Assembly (NCBI GenBank): GCA_036924085.1
Contig: JAVGWX010000013.1
Coordinates: forward strand, 44,166,675-44,230,674
Direction of reading: 5' to 3'
From: Ariolimax columbianus
Taxonomy: Eukaryota; Mollusca; Gastropoda; Stylommatophora; Arionidae
Length of the DNA: 64,000 nucleotides
The position numbers and the translations under genes were made by a program. Of this stretch, positions 1-10,765 are shown one piece after another (position 1 is the stretch's first letter; every line of letters starts with the position of its first letter). A model generated the notes under the pieces. It had not been told where the DNA came from. It was given only the letters and a program-made list of their open reading frames with translations, and ran no database searches.

Positions 1-64
1 CCATGCTTCTAGCCCTGTGAGGCTCACGATCAACTGATGCCATTCTTCTAGCCCTGTGAGGCTC
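1..64. repeat. 39-bp direct repeat, about 1.6 copies
   Basis: The phrase CTTCTAGCCCTGTGAGGCTC occurs twice with a 39-bp offset. The first copy touches the window edge, so this may be the end of a longer tandem array. No coding signal is attached. Confidence 0.6.
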
Positions 65-360
65 ATAAAGGGGACTGTTCATTATAGGTCTTCGCACGTC
101 CCTCACAATTTTTCGAGCGTGATCGTCTTGTCTCCCTTCTCTGCCCCCCCCCCTCCTCCTCCCGGGGCCTGGCGGCCTCTTTTGCTGAGATCAACACTAC
201 AAGAACATGTACAGAACTGCTCCTTTCTAGGTCATATAATAACGGAAGGAGGAAGGCCGCTGTGAAAAAGAAGTGAGAAAGAGAATGAGTATGTCCAAAA
301 TGGTATTCAGTAACATGCGACACATACTGACATCCAAACAGATAAATCATCAATTGTAAA

Positions 361-547
361 TGAGAATTGTCAGGTGTTACGTATACTCGTCACTACTTTA
401 TGGCACAAAACAGGAACACTGAATAACAAGTTGGAAAAGGAGTTTCGAAGCCTTCGAAATATTGGTATATAGAAAATGTGGTCGCATTTCTTGGAAAGAG
501 AAGAAAACAAATTGGGTAGAGGTATTGAAAACGTTGTAAGTGAATAG
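361..547 (+). pseudogene. LINE reverse-transcriptase C-terminal remnant (L8-like)
   Basis: A broken frame reads a tyrosine-rich stretch ending in LLYG, then RISWKEKKTN, which is the post-RT block typical of many non-LTR retrotransposons. It stops where SINE-A begins. A short continuation (GNIEDSRARGRQ) lies just beyond the SINE at about 838-890, so the SINE appears to have landed inside this LINE. Frame breaks and in-frame stops rule out function. Confidence 0.5.
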
Positions 548-551
548 AGAA

Positions 552-818
552 TTAATGGGTTTTTTTTGTTTTTTGTTTTTGCGTTCGCTTTATTTCTCTA
601 ATCCCTAAGGTGGTGTGGGTTGGACTGTGATTGTTATTTTGCGCTTGTCGGCCCAGTGCATCCGACTTCAGCATGTATTCTATGGAAGGGTCTGCTTCCT
701 CCTGCATTTTATAAGGGTTTGCTTCCTCGGGGTAACGGCCGCTGCTTTGATGGGGATCGAACCCAGCACCTTCTGGTTTTGAGCCGTGCCACTTAACCAC
801 TAGCCCACGCCGTTCCCA
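552..818 (-). mobile_element. SINE-A, tRNA-derived SINE, antisense copy
   Basis: Read on the minus strand, the element starts GGGAACGGCGTGGGCTAG. It carries an A-box-like segment around TAGTGGTTAAGTGGCAC and a B box GGTTCGATCCCC, then a body containing GCCGACAAGCGCAAAATAA and an A-rich tail. The same layout appears at 22014-22300 and 60362-60612, and a tail fragment lies at 37289-37367. The boxes resemble RNA polymerase III promoters of tRNA-derived SINEs. Confidence 0.85.
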
Positions 819-889
819 TACCTCCTTGTTGAAGAATATACTAGAGGGTAACATTGAAGACAGCCGTGCAAGAGGCAGACAACTTTATG

Positions 890-1775
890 ACCGTTGATAA
901 CACCAAGATATGGACTATAAAAAGCTTGTCAGATTGCACTATTACTGCATAAAATAGAGTAAACTGGATACCTATTGCAGACGACCTTCTATGCGGTGAT
1001 GGCACTTGAACTGAAAGATTAGTTCACACGTCATCTCGCATATTGAGAATATGGTGTTAGGTACACATCCTCTTCGCCAACGACACACTGACAGTGATGT
1101 AGTCAGCATCACGCCGGATATACTTACTTCCCAGAACTCTTCAGGATTTTAATTATTAAGATTGGGTCGACGTTGAACCAACTTGCGTTCGCAAAACTAT
1201 CCCACACATTCTTGGCATTGAATCTAGAAAAAGTGCACTAACCACCGAGGAATTGTAATTACAATAAATTCGCAATAATCTTGTAATTTTATTGATCAAA
1301 TTGTACATATCAAAATAAAAATGTGCTGACAATATTAAATGGTAGAGTTTTTACAAATTATTGTTCAAATCAAAGAGAGAAAAAATACTAGTACATTATT
1401 TTCATTTCGCACTGTAGGATACGAAAGAAACCTCCACGACAGGTGTATTTACCATTGAAATCGGTCACCCTCTGAAAACGACTTTTGTCGGCTATTTCTT
1501 TCAATATCAAAGTTGGACACGAAAAAGTAAGTAAGTATTTGGAACTGGCACTCTAGGCTATTGGTTTTCTGTTCACATCTAATACCTGCGAGCTTCTCTA
1601 TTCACATCTACCAACTACGTTTCGCTCTATAATATTTAACCCTAGTATTCAATTCGGTAAAACAAAATTTATGATGCAAGGTGGGGAAATGATGTTTAAA
1701 CTCATGTCTTTTGTGTAGTTACACCATGTTGGGCCAAGGGCTACTCTCGGGCCATCTCTCAATCTCTTTGGTGAG
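890..1775. other. AT-rich sequence with no recognised feature
   Basis: I see no open frame with family resemblance, no tandem array and no second copy of a dispersed repeat here. The 3' LINE remnant near 838-890 fades out into it. Confidence 0.4.
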
Positions 1776-1782
1776 CTTTCAA

Positions 1783-2063
1783 GTGGACGTTTAAGGTTTT
1801 TGGGGCTACTAAAGCAGAAGTGGATACGTTCGAGTGGACGTTTAAGGTTGTTGGGGCTACTAAAGCAGAAGTGGATATATTTAGGTCAGATTTAGATAAA
1901 ATTCAAGAATGGTCTGTAAGCTGACAAATGGAGTTTAATGTAGATACATGCACAGTCATCCACATGGGTAGGTCCAATATGGAACATAATTTCAGAAAGG
2001 ATGTGAAAAATATTAGAAAGATAGATAAGGAAAGGGACTTAGGGGTTATAATAGATCGTCTTT
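1783..2063 (+). pseudogene. L1 (CR1-like LINE) fragment with a 51-bp duplication
   Basis: From about 1885 the sequence matches the RT-distal segment of the 7.1-9.4 kb L1 copy, including MEFNVDTCTVIHMGRSNMEH, RKIDKERDLGVIID and the shared nucleotides around them. At the 5' edge, a 51-bp block beginning GTGGACGTTTAAGG is directly repeated (1783 and 1834). An in-frame TGA at the end of the SVS segment and truncation at about 2063 show it is dead. It is abutted by an antisense L7 fragment. Confidence 0.75.
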
Positions 2064-2395
2064 TTTTGTCGGTCCATGGTATTCCGATTACCTTTTTATT
2101 TATTACATCTATACTCGATTCTTTCCCTTGAGGTTTGGATAGATGTCCATGTTTTACAGCCGTGGTCTGCCACGGAAAAACACATGTCCTCACAATGTTC
2201 ACTTTTGTTGGTGTGCAGGTATTCTGCCAGTTTTCTCATGTTATGTAGCCTCCGAACCGCCATTACCAATCTGCTTCTGACCTCATTTGAGCAGTCGTCA
2301 TTGTTGTCAATTCTGAAGCTCAGACACTCGAAATGTGTGATCTGTTCTATTTCCACACTACCGACACTTGAATTTATCTTGAATTCTTGTTTTAT
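2064..2395 (-). pseudogene. L7 LINE remnant, part after the RT domain
   Basis: The minus strand encodes HFECLSFRIDNNDDCSNEVR and SRLVMAVRRLHNMRKLAEYL, resembling the segment following the RT fingers and palm in RTE-like LINEs (EVR.RI.MA...). It is the downstream half of the element whose RT active-site half lies at 2880-3450. SINE-C and flanking sequence separate the halves. Stops and a missing 5' portion mark it as a fossil. Confidence 0.5.
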
Positions 2396-2399
2396 CTGT

Positions 2400-2755
2400 G
2401 GTCTTTGTTGGAGCAGGGGGGGGGGGACCCAGTGTTCTCTGGGTAAAGGTGTTCACCTCGAGTGCTGGGGGTCTCGGGTTCAAATCCCGATGGAGACACC
2501 GGGATTTTTTCACGTGGATCATCCGGTAAAAATGTCCCCTGATCTCTGAGTAGTGAGTAGTAGTTCAAGTTAAAAATATACTTTAATTATTCTAGGGATT
2601 CTCGTCCCACGGAGAATATGTCGCAAAAAGGGGGAATGTGTGGTCATAACAACATGTCTTGGTTATGTGGTTAGCGGAGCGGCTTAAATGGCACTTGACA
2701 AGTTTGGCGTCTACCTTGCTCTAATTTACGCTGCTGCCTCCAGCAATCTCAAAAA
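2400..2755 (+). mobile_element. SINE-C, tRNA-like composite SINE
   Basis: The head has a B-box-like GGGTTCAAATCCCGATGG preceded by an A-box-like GGGTAAAGGTGTTCACC. The body runs through ATTCTCGTCCCACGGAGAA and a second module with GGTTATGTGGTTAGCGGAG and TGCTCTAATTTACGC. An antisense copy is at 13978-14385. The second module resembles part of repeat D (3680-4213, 63085-63470). A poly-G run lies at the 5' edge. Confidence 0.7.
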
Positions 2756-2879
2756 TATGCGATCGTATATTCTGAGGGCTAACAGGTGCTGGGATTGACC
2801 TGGCAAGTCACCAGTGGATTTTCATCTGCCAAAAATATGAAACAAAGGAGATCACAACTCCCCACGAGGTCTAACGACA

Positions 2880-3450
2880 TAAGTTGACTGAAGATAGATT
2901 GATAAATATTATCTTTGTTTTGTTCATATTCACAAAGAGGTTTAGCTCTTCGATGCATCTGCTTACGGTTGCAATTAGCTGCTCTAGTCCCTCTTTACAC
3001 TTTGGTAGTATCACAGTGCCGTCTGCGTATCTTAGCTCTGGTTTCTTGTATCCTCCCAAAGCAAAGGGTGTGAAACTTTCGATATTATCATCATCTCTAG
3101 CGTTCACCATTTCGCACCCTCTATATAAATGTTAAACTAGGTATGGAGAGAGGATACATCCCTACCTTCTCCCATTTGAACTTCGAACCAATCTGATGTT
3201 TTACCAGTTACCCTGACAGCAGCTTGTTATTCCTGGTGTAATGATTCGATCAGATGGAATAGAATTGCTGAAAATCCAATATCAATCACGATTTCCCACA
3301 CATTATGATATGTTACGCAATCGAAAGCTTTGGTGTAATCGATAAAGCATATATACAGATCTAAGTTTTACTCTACATTTTGCATAGTTTATCCTCAAAT
3401 GTCATCTCTGGTTTCTCTACCTTTCCTGAAGCTTTCTTAAACTTCATGGA
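2880..3450 (-). pseudogene. L7 LINE remnant with mutated RT active site
   Basis: On the minus strand, a degraded FIDYTKAFD-like motif lies near 3290-3345, followed by LRYADGTVILPKCKEGLEQL near 3000. YADG stands where an active reverse transcriptase has YADD, so the second catalytic aspartate is lost. Further along comes a lysine-rich MNKTKIIF segment. It joins the fragment at 2064-2395 across the SINE-C insertion. There is no intact frame. Confidence 0.65.
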
Positions 3451-3679
3451 TTTTGCATTCAAATTGGTTTTCTATCCTTGCACTTCTTTCGTCTTTGCAC
3501 AGTATCTTACCATAACTGTAAATGGTTTTTGTTTTTATTGACTGTTAGTGTGACATGCCCTTGTCGCCTAAGCGGACTACCAACCTACATCATGGATAGT
3601 CTTGACAGGGACTATATGTTGTTAACTTTTCTAATCCATCATTGGTTGTGTGTATCAGATTTCAGCGTCTGACGGGCCT

Positions 3680-4213
3680 AGACCTCTCGAGTGGTCTGCC
3701 GCGTTCTTTGTGTGCGACAAAGACAAGAATAGTACCATTATCTCACAGAGAACATGTCGTAAGAAGGGAATCCAGCAATATCCAGCAGTATCCGGGCTCT
3801 CGCCCTTCGGCCCAATGCCATGTAATGGTTTTTGCTCGTGTTTTTCAGCTGTTTAGTGCCATACACAGTGTTCCATTTATCTGACCTCGGAGGAAAACGC
3901 AGATAAATGGCACACTTTGTGACTAACTGTGTGGCACGGCATTTACACCCGGCCATGGTTAAGTGGTTTGTTAAGAGCAGCATACTTAGCGTCTAACAGG
4001 CTGTGGGTCTACTTTGCTTTAATGTTCGATTCTGTTACAATAACTCGCACATCGGTTAACCAGCCTTCGCAGCACTTATTCCAACGCAGTGAAGCAATAA
4101 GCTGCTCGAGCCTAGCCCACTCTAAGCCGGAAATCTTTCTCCCGACTACATTCAGCTCACGCCAGACCTGCACAGGCGCATCTGCCACTCTGGAAGTACA
4201 GATCGACTAAGTG
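3680..4213 (+). repeat. Dispersed repeat D, copy 1 with an internal extra segment
   Basis: It shares its order of landmarks with 63085-63470: CGAGTGGTCTGCCG, TTCTTTGTGTGCGACAA, GCTCGCACATCGGTTAACC (here CTCGCACATCGGTTAACC), and CTGGAAGTACAGATCGACTAAG. About 160 bp (roughly 3765-3925) is absent from the other copy. Part of the middle resembles the second module of SINE-C, suggesting a composite SINE-like origin. It has no coding content. Confidence 0.65.
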
Positions 4214-4270
4214 TAATAATAATAATGGCCTTGGGCGACCAAGACCCGTCGCGTCGATCGTCAGTGACCA
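4213..4270 (-). pseudogene. L6 LINE 3' end fragment
   Basis: Read on the minus strand this is the extreme 3' end of L6, a degraded form of the FDATDPRRLS terminus also seen at 6250-6350 and 35200-35265, with an (ATT)n-like tail at its low-coordinate end. The upstream body of the same element continues at 4560-4865 beyond the repeat F copy. Confidence 0.5.
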
Positions 4271-4284
4271 TTGTTGATGACCGA

Positions 4285-4530
4285 GGTCCATTGCTGTTGC
4301 TGTTTAATGCCCATAATGAGTAGGTTTACTCTTTCGTGGGCCCTAGAAAGGACGTTAAGCGGCGGGTTGTAGTAGCTTTGCTCACATACCGAGCGTGCTG
4401 GTAAAGGTGGACTGCGGTCCTCCAGACGGTTCTGCTATGCGTGGATTCATCTGAGGGACGCTCACTACTACGGGGATCACATCGATCCACATCTCTTCAG
4501 CCAGACTGCTTTGACAACAGACTGTTTCCA
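4285..4530 (-). repeat. Dispersed repeat F, antisense copy
   Basis: The minus strand matches 18405-18765 and 24715-24980, including the block around CCGTAGTAGTGAGCG and the terminal CCTACTCATTATGGGC with a CAA-rich tail. It interrupts an L6 remnant. This copy lacks most of the 5' motif that forms the large satellite at 50.7-53.8 kb. Confidence 0.65.
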
Positions 4531-4559
4531 GGGAACGCTGCATGGAAGAGAAATTGTGG

Positions 4560-4865
4560 TCTTGGTCAGTGTGTTGACCCTGACGCGACGTCCTGGTCAG
4601 TATTTTGTGCCTGACAGAACCAGCGTCTCAGTTCCCCCTCCCCCTCCCCGAGGTCCATAAGGAGTACACTTCCGATGAGGCGCGAGCGATTTTTAGCAGC
4701 CAAGTGCTGCACGGGCGACCCCAGGGACGCCTCCATGTCGGACAAGGTCTTTTTCGATCCTTGATCTCGACAGCCAGGTGCAGAATCTGGCTGACCGGGG
4801 CATCCAGGGGGAGGTCGGTCACCTAACCGAATATAAAGATGCGGCGACGGTCCACCATGGAAACA
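4560..4865 (-). pseudogene. L6 LINE C-terminal fragment
   Basis: The minus strand reads LPLDAPVSQILHLAVEIKDR then TWRRPWGRPCSTWLLKIAR. The latter is a version of the W.RGRGR...TWL block that ends L6-like LINE ORFs (compare WKRGRGRQRSTWLRHI near 40720). No RT domain is present and the frame ends early. Confidence 0.45.
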
Positions 4866-5039
4866 ATACTTAGGACTAAGACTTAGAAGAAGACAAAACC
4901 CAGACATTTCTCAAGGACGCATTATGATCAGCCTGCAACGAGGTCATACTATAAAGAAATGCCAGGGTAAAGAGCAAGAGGTCAACACCGGCCACGATAG
5001 ATAGAAGGACTCCACAAGCTCAACATGCCGACAGTAAAA

Positions 5040-5760
5040 TGTGACTAGGGAAGAAATGTGACTGAGGGAATAAATGTGACTGTGGGAAGAAATGTGACAG
5101 AGAAAATAAATTTGACTGTAAAAAAGTGTGACTGGGGGTAGAAATGTGACTGGGCTTAGAAATGTGACTGGAAAGAAATGTGACTGAGGGTAAAAATGTG
5201 ACTGGGAAGAAATGTGACTGTGGGAATAAATGGGACTTAGGGAATAAATGTGACTGTGGGAAGAAATGTGACAGAGAAAAGAAATTTGACTGTAAAAAAG
5301 TGTGACTGAGGGTAGAAATGTGACTGGGCTTAGAAATGTGACTGGAAAGAAATGTGACTGTGGGAAGAAATGTGATTGAGGGAAGAAATGTAACTGAGGG
5401 TAGAAATGTGACTGACAGAAAAAAATAGGACTGAAGGAAGAAATGTGACTGAAGGAAGAAATATGAATGAGGGAAGAACTCTTACTGAGGACAAAAGTGT
5501 GACCAATGAAAGAAATCTGACTGAAGGAATTAAATGTGACTTCGGAAATATATGTGACTGGGGGAAAATGTGGCTGAGGGAACAATTGTGACCAAATGCA
5601 GAATTGTGACTTAAGGAAGAAATGTTAGTGAATGAAGAAATGTAACTCAGAGAAGAAATGCAAATTAGGGAAGAAAGATGAATGACAGAAGAAATATGAA
5701 TGAGGGAAGAAATGTCACTGATTGAAGAAATATGAATGAAGGAAGAAATGAAGATGGGGA
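5040..5760. repeat. Degenerate minisatellite, unit about 16-18 bp
   Basis: Variants of GGGAAGAAATGTGACT recur throughout. There is a higher-order copy: the block starting TGTGGGAAGAAATGTGACAG at 5081 recurs at 5255 (174 bp later) with the following AGAGAAAA..TTTGACTGTAAAAAAGTGTGACT in the same order. A long minus-strand open frame crosses the array but is repetitive His/Ser/Phe/Pro peptide without a family signature. Confidence 0.85.
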
Positions 5761-6250
5761 AAAGAATACAAGTTAGAAAACTTACAAAGAACGATTATTT
5801 CGAGAAATGTATCGAGTTTCTCTGGAAATTGAAACACTCCACGTATTGCTAACAGATTCTGGTTCACTTCCTATATCAGATAAAAAGCTGCAAAGTTAAT
5901 TATCAGCCACACAGTACTTTGGATACGCCTCTGCAAACCAGCATTTGGGGAAAGCCCATGAGAGTGTATATGTGAGTGCGGCAGATGTATAAACGATGAG
6001 GGAGAATGAAACAAAAACATGCAGTCTGAAACATGCATGTGAAATATGTCTCAACAAGTGTTGGCGTTTGAAGTTTGTGAGGTGCGAAAGCATGTATTTT
6101 AGATTAGTGGACGCACTGCATTTGATATCGATAAACAAGGAACGGGTTACGTCAAACATAGGGACGGAATAGGATATAAGCAATGCTAATATTGGTAGAT
6201 GAACAGGGGGGTAGACAGACAAAGAAGCGTGCAGATAAGGACTCTATACA
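5760..6250. other. No recognised feature
   Basis: The sequence is of mixed composition with no convincing open frame, no tandem repeat and no second copy elsewhere in the window. Confidence 0.4.
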
Positions 6251-6520
6251 CTCAATCAACCAATAGTACGCTTAAACGACGAGGGTCCGTCGCGTCAAAT
6301 GACCATGTCAATGACCAAGTCTGATGGCCGCGTCCCAGACGGCCTGCAGTTCTGTTGGGGAGGAGGCGATCCGTTTTAGCCCCGATAACTTCTCCAGATG
6401 TGAGCACGGTTTCTTCCTGTAACTCACTCCAACAGCCTGCCGGAGCATCTCGTGGGCTGGAACTTCCCGGGAAAGGCGAGCAACGTGACCGAAGAGGGAG
6501 AGACGACGGCAATCAATCTG
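6250..6520 (-). pseudogene. L6 LINE C-terminal and 3' end fragment
   Basis: The minus strand reads RRLSLFGHVARLSREVPAHE, the same block as RRRLSVFGHVVRLDQEVSAH in the 40.7-41.5 kb copy. It then ends in TWSFDATDPRRLSVLLVD. This is the tail of an L6 LINE ORF, 5'-truncated and frame-shifted. Confidence 0.65.
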
Positions 6521-6965
6521 TGAGACAATGCCTGCAAGTTGAGTACTTCAAACTACTTCAATGTTGGAAATCATATCAAAGCTGAACACAAAGGTTTTAT
6601 ATAGTTTGACTATCACTCCCTTGTTTGTATGTGTAATGATTCTTGTTATCGTATAAGTACAATATATTTTCGACATAGTTGCCTAACTCTGCATTTTAAA
6701 TTTGGGAGGGATCCTTGATAGGTCCTTCGAGATCCGTCACAATTCGATACATTACAGTGGACTTCTTAGTTATGGTCGGGGGTTGATGGCGTGTAGGACA
6801 CAATATTTTATGTCCTATATTGATTGAGTTTGTCCACCTTTAAATATATTTGAATCCTTGGGTGGCCCTTCATCATCATGTAACATATCCTTGGCATTCG
6901 ATAGAAATCTCGATCAACAGTCAATCTACTCGCCTGCTCCATGTTCATGTTTAGGGAGTCCTTGA
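6520..6965. other. No recognised feature
   Basis: I found no repeated motif or coding signature here. The 46-bp direct repeats and L1 follow immediately. Confidence 0.35.
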
Positions 6966-6989
6966 TGTCTTGTGTCCATATACGTCTTG

Positions 6990-7140
6990 GCTGTGAGAGC
7001 GACGTTCTGGCCAGAGATCGAGAGTCTTACAGATCAGCTGTTGTGTGAGCGACGGTCTGGCTAGAGATCAAGTCTTACAGATCGGCTGTTGTGAGAGCGA
7101 CGTTCTGGCTAGAGATCAAGTCTCACAGATCGGCTGTTGT
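6990..7140. repeat. About 46-bp direct repeat, three copies
   Basis: Three successive copies of a unit with GAGCGACGTTCTGGC, AGAGATCAAGTC and CAGATCGGCTGTTGT abut the 5' end of L1. They differ by a few substitutions and a short indel. The last copy runs directly into L1 coding sequence, so they may come from the junction or from L1's own 5' part. Confidence 0.75.
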
Positions 7141-9188
7141 GAAATGGACGTTCTGTAAAAAAAACGTTACCGTTGGGGAACTGTTTGGCTCAAGTGACCA
7201 TCAAATCATCCGTTGGGATCTTATTGCGGGGAAAGAAGTAAACATAAACACGCGAACATACGACTACTCTAAGGCAGATGTTAAGAGGATGAAAGAGGCA
7301 GCGAACCACATAATCTGGAAAGATATTGTCGTAGGAACAGGTGTTGAACAGGAGTGGGAAAGTTTTAAAACAGTTCTAGAAACGCTAAAACAGGAATGTG
7401 TTCCATGTAGGGAGGTAAACGCAAAGCGTAAAAAGTGGATAACTAGATTTGTAGTGAAATGTAGAAGAGCAAAAAATAAAGCATGGAAAAAATATATAGA
7501 GGCAGGAAAATCAAAAGAAACATATGTAAAATATTTGGAAAAGCAGAACATATTTCAGAAAGCGAATAAAACAGCAAAAATATACTTTGAAAAAAAACTT
7601 GCTCAGAGGATCAAGACTGACAGTAAAAACTTCTTCTCTTTGGTTAGAAATAAACAAAGAACGAAAGACAAAGTAGGCCCTCTCATAGACAGTACAGGGA
7701 AAATAATAAGTGAGAATAGGGAGGCAGCTAATCTGCTCAATCAGTACTTTGGCACAGTCTTCACAAAAGAGGAGTGCTCCAAGATCCCAGAGCCTATAGA
7801 TATTTTTCAAAGAGACATGGATACAGCGGGATTAAGATCAATCTGTATTACAGAGGAAATGGTTTTTAAAAAATTGGAGGGGTTAAAAGTGAATAAATGT
7901 CCAGGTCAAGATGGTATTCATCCAAAATTGCTGTATGAAATTAGAGATCAACTAGCAAAACCATTGGCTATATTATGTTCTCAATCACTGAAAAAAGGAA
8001 TTGTTCCACGGGATTGGAAAGATGCAGGAGTGATTCCCTTTTTCAAAAAAGGCAAAAAATCAGATCCAGCAAATTATAGACCGGTGAGTTTAACGAGCAT
8101 AGTCTGTAAATTGTTAGAGTCAATAATCAAAGAAAACATTGTAATGCATTTAGACATATTTAATCTAATTAGTAATAGTCAGCATGGGTTTACTAGAGGG
8201 AGATCATGCTTAACAAATCTATTAGAATTCATGGAGGAGGTTACTAAAATCATAGATAAAGGGGAGCCAGTGGATGTTATTTATCTAGACTTTGCAAAGG
8301 CCTTTGATAGAGTACCTCATCAAAGATTATTTCGAAACTTAAAATCACATGGAATTGGTGGGGAAGTTGCCAAATGGATTGAAAATTTGTTAACGGGAAG
8401 AAGGCAGAGGGTGGGCATAAATAACGAGTACTCTAAGTGGCGTGAAGTGAAAAGTGGTGTGCCACAGGGCTCGGTTTTGGAACCAATTTTGTTCTTCATA
8501 TACCTAAATGATTTGGACATTGATATGAGATCCAATGATTGCAAAATTTGCTGATGACACAAAACTATGCAGTAGTGTCTCATCTAAAGCGGAAGTGGAT
8601 ATATTGATGTCGGATTTAGATAAAATTCGAGAATGGTCTGTAAGCTGGCAAATGGAGTTTAATGTAGATAAATGTACAGTCATCCACATGGGTAGATCCA
8701 ATATGGAACATAATTACAGAATGGGAGAAAACAATATTAGAAAGATAGATAAAGAAAGGGACCTAGGGGTTATAATAGATCATACAGGAAAGGTGAGTGA
8801 GCAAGTTAAGGTAGCAGTGAAAAAGGCAAATGCAATGTTAGGTATGATAAAAAGAAATATTAAACATAGGAGCCAGGAAGTGATCGTCAAACTGTATAAA
8901 GCTTTAGTTAGACCTAGATTGGAGTACTGTGTACAGGTGTGGAGTCCTTATCATAGAGGGGACATAAACATGCTAGAAAGAATACAAAAAAGAGCGACAA
9001 AGATGATAGTGAGATTCCAGAATTATAATTTTGAGGAACGACTCAGAAAAACCGGCCAACAGTGTCTCGAAGAGAGAAGAATTCGTGGTGACTTAATACA
9101 GGTTTATAAGATGATCAGAGGAATCGATAAATTAGACTATAACAAGTTTTTTTTTAATACAGCCACCTACAATAACACGATGGCATAG
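7091..9188 (+). pseudogene. L1: CR1/jockey-like LINE ORF2, frameshifted reverse transcriptase
   Basis: This is the best-preserved LINE. The first frame (7091-8554, 487 codons) starts inside the end of an apurinic-type endonuclease domain: SSDHQIIRW near residue 36 keeps the SDH motif. It then runs through NKCPGQDGIHPKLL (about 273), YRPVSLTSI (about 336), QHGFTRGRSCLTNL, the catalytic YLDFAKAFDRVPH (about 398-410) and GVPQGSVL (about 457). The frame is lost around 8535-8554. The second frame (8535-9188) resumes with KFADDTKLCSS, which carries the other two catalytic aspartates, then the thumb region (LEYCVQVWSPY, LERIQKRATKM). A second break lies in the T-run near 9147. The natural start and most of the endonuclease are missing. 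The enzyme would have performed target-primed reverse transcription. The element could be recently inactivated, given how intact its motifs are. Confidence 0.9.
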
Positions 9189-9430
9189 CTACAAGCCGAC
9201 TAAAGAGAGGTCCAGGTTAGATATTAGGAAATATTTTTTTAGTCAGAGAGTGGTGTCTGCTTAGAATGCATTGCCAGGAGACGAAGTGGAGGCAGGGACA
9301 GTTAATGCATTTAAGAATAAACTGGATGCGCATAGCTTTTAGAGCAAGATGATGTAAATGTAACTGGCTGTATACAGACTCTGCAGGGTCTTCTAAACCA
9401 GCATAAAAACGTTAAGTTAAGTTAAGTTAA
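7139..9430 (+). mobile_element. L1 LINE copy, 5'-truncated, with 3' UTR and TTAAG-type tail
   Basis: After the ORF remnants, a third frame reads RSRLDIRKYFFSQRVVSA, then a stop where CR1-like elements have tryptophan, then NALPGDEVEAGTVNAFKNKL. The 3' end contains CAGACTCTGCAGGGTCTTC and finishes in repeated GTTAAGTTAA. The same 3' end recurs at 13655-13935 (-), 31745-32430, 46440-46545 and 55535-56322. Simple tandem 3' tails rather than poly-A are a CR1-clade habit. I did not identify a target-site duplication. Confidence 0.85.
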
Positions 9431-10765
9431 ACGAAGTGCTACATGATGATGAGTATTTGTCCACCTTCTTCTTAATTGCACTTTGTTATCTTCTACCATT
9501 CGTCCATGTTGCATTACGGCCTTCTCCTTGGGAGCATAGAGCAACATCACAAGCAGGTGAACATACTGATCAAGACCCCCCCCCTACTTCCCCCCCCCCC
9601 ACCTCACGTTCCCGTTTGTGCTCCTGGAAATAGGATATGGCACAGCAGTCTAACCAGCGAGGTGGAGGTCGACACTGTAATCTCCAAAGTGGTTGCGTTG
9701 CTGAAAACACTCGTATTGCACTACAGAAGGACCCCGGTCAATCTTCTCAAGTACACCTCGGGATATAACATGAGCTACCATAAACTGCCACCAAAGAAAG
9801 ATCGTCAAGTGTTAAATTAATTCACTGCAAGTGGCGTCCACAACAAAATCAATTACTTTGTTATAATTTGCTCTTGTTCTTCGTTGTATTAAATAATGTT
9901 CTTACTTAATACTCTTTTCCTTTCTATCTGATTCCATTGTTTACGTGTTTAGAAACTCAACAATGCATTACTTCATTACCCTCCCTTTATTTTCACCTCA
10001 TAATTTCATGCGATTTGCTTCATCAATTTCATCACATTTATTCCTGGATTAATCATTCTCTATCATGCTTAAACGTCAGTCTTTCTTATTTGTTTCTTCC
10101 CAGTCTGTATCCTTCTCTTCTTTATCTGTTTTTCTTATAATTCTAACACAGTTTTACCATCGGGAGACGCGATTTTAAAATCCACATCAGCTCTTGCCTT
10201 CAGTTATTTTTTAACAAGTAACTTCATCTCATTTAATACTTCATCGATGTGGTTATTTTCTCATTCTTACTCGTCAGTTCTCTCACCGCTTATTTAGGGC
10301 CTTATACTCTTTATCTGATGGCGGTATCAAACGTTGAAAGACGAATGTCTTAACCCCTTTCATAGATGGCTCTTGCTTTCCGTTAAAGATACATCAATTT
10401 GTCCTCGATAAATGATTTTAAATTACATATGTCACTGCCCCTAACATAAAGGGACGAATGTATTGAGCTTTCTTGTATATTGCCGATGCTGATATCCAGA
10501 ATTTGCATATAATATATTTCTTCATAGTTAGCCGTCAAATAATTGTATCTTCATAGCTGCCAGAATGTCCGGCGCTTTTTTCGGTACCATAATCAATTCT
10601 TTAATTTAGGTAGAGAGATTCATGCTGTCACTCTGCTCCTCTTGAGAGCCGACATACTAGGAACACTTCATGTACAGTTTGTTTGTTTTCCACGCAACGG
10701 TGATATGTGTGAATCTGATTTTTGTATTTATTGAGTAGATATTACGAGGGCCGCCAAGTAAGTAC
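9431..10765. other. No recognised feature; AT-rich, pyrimidine-rich stretch
   Basis: Short open frames here show no family motif. There is a C-run near 9576-9602 and T/C-rich sequence from 9900 to 10140. I found no dispersed repeat copy. Confidence 0.4.

Noticed and set aside
4944..5585. 213-codon minus-strand frame rich in Ser, His, Phe, Pro
   Set aside because: It is a by-product of the ~17-bp array and has no family resemblance.
9436..9820. Two overlapping open frames of 65 and 114 codons
   Set aside because: No motif, low-complexity proline from a C-run, and no second copy.
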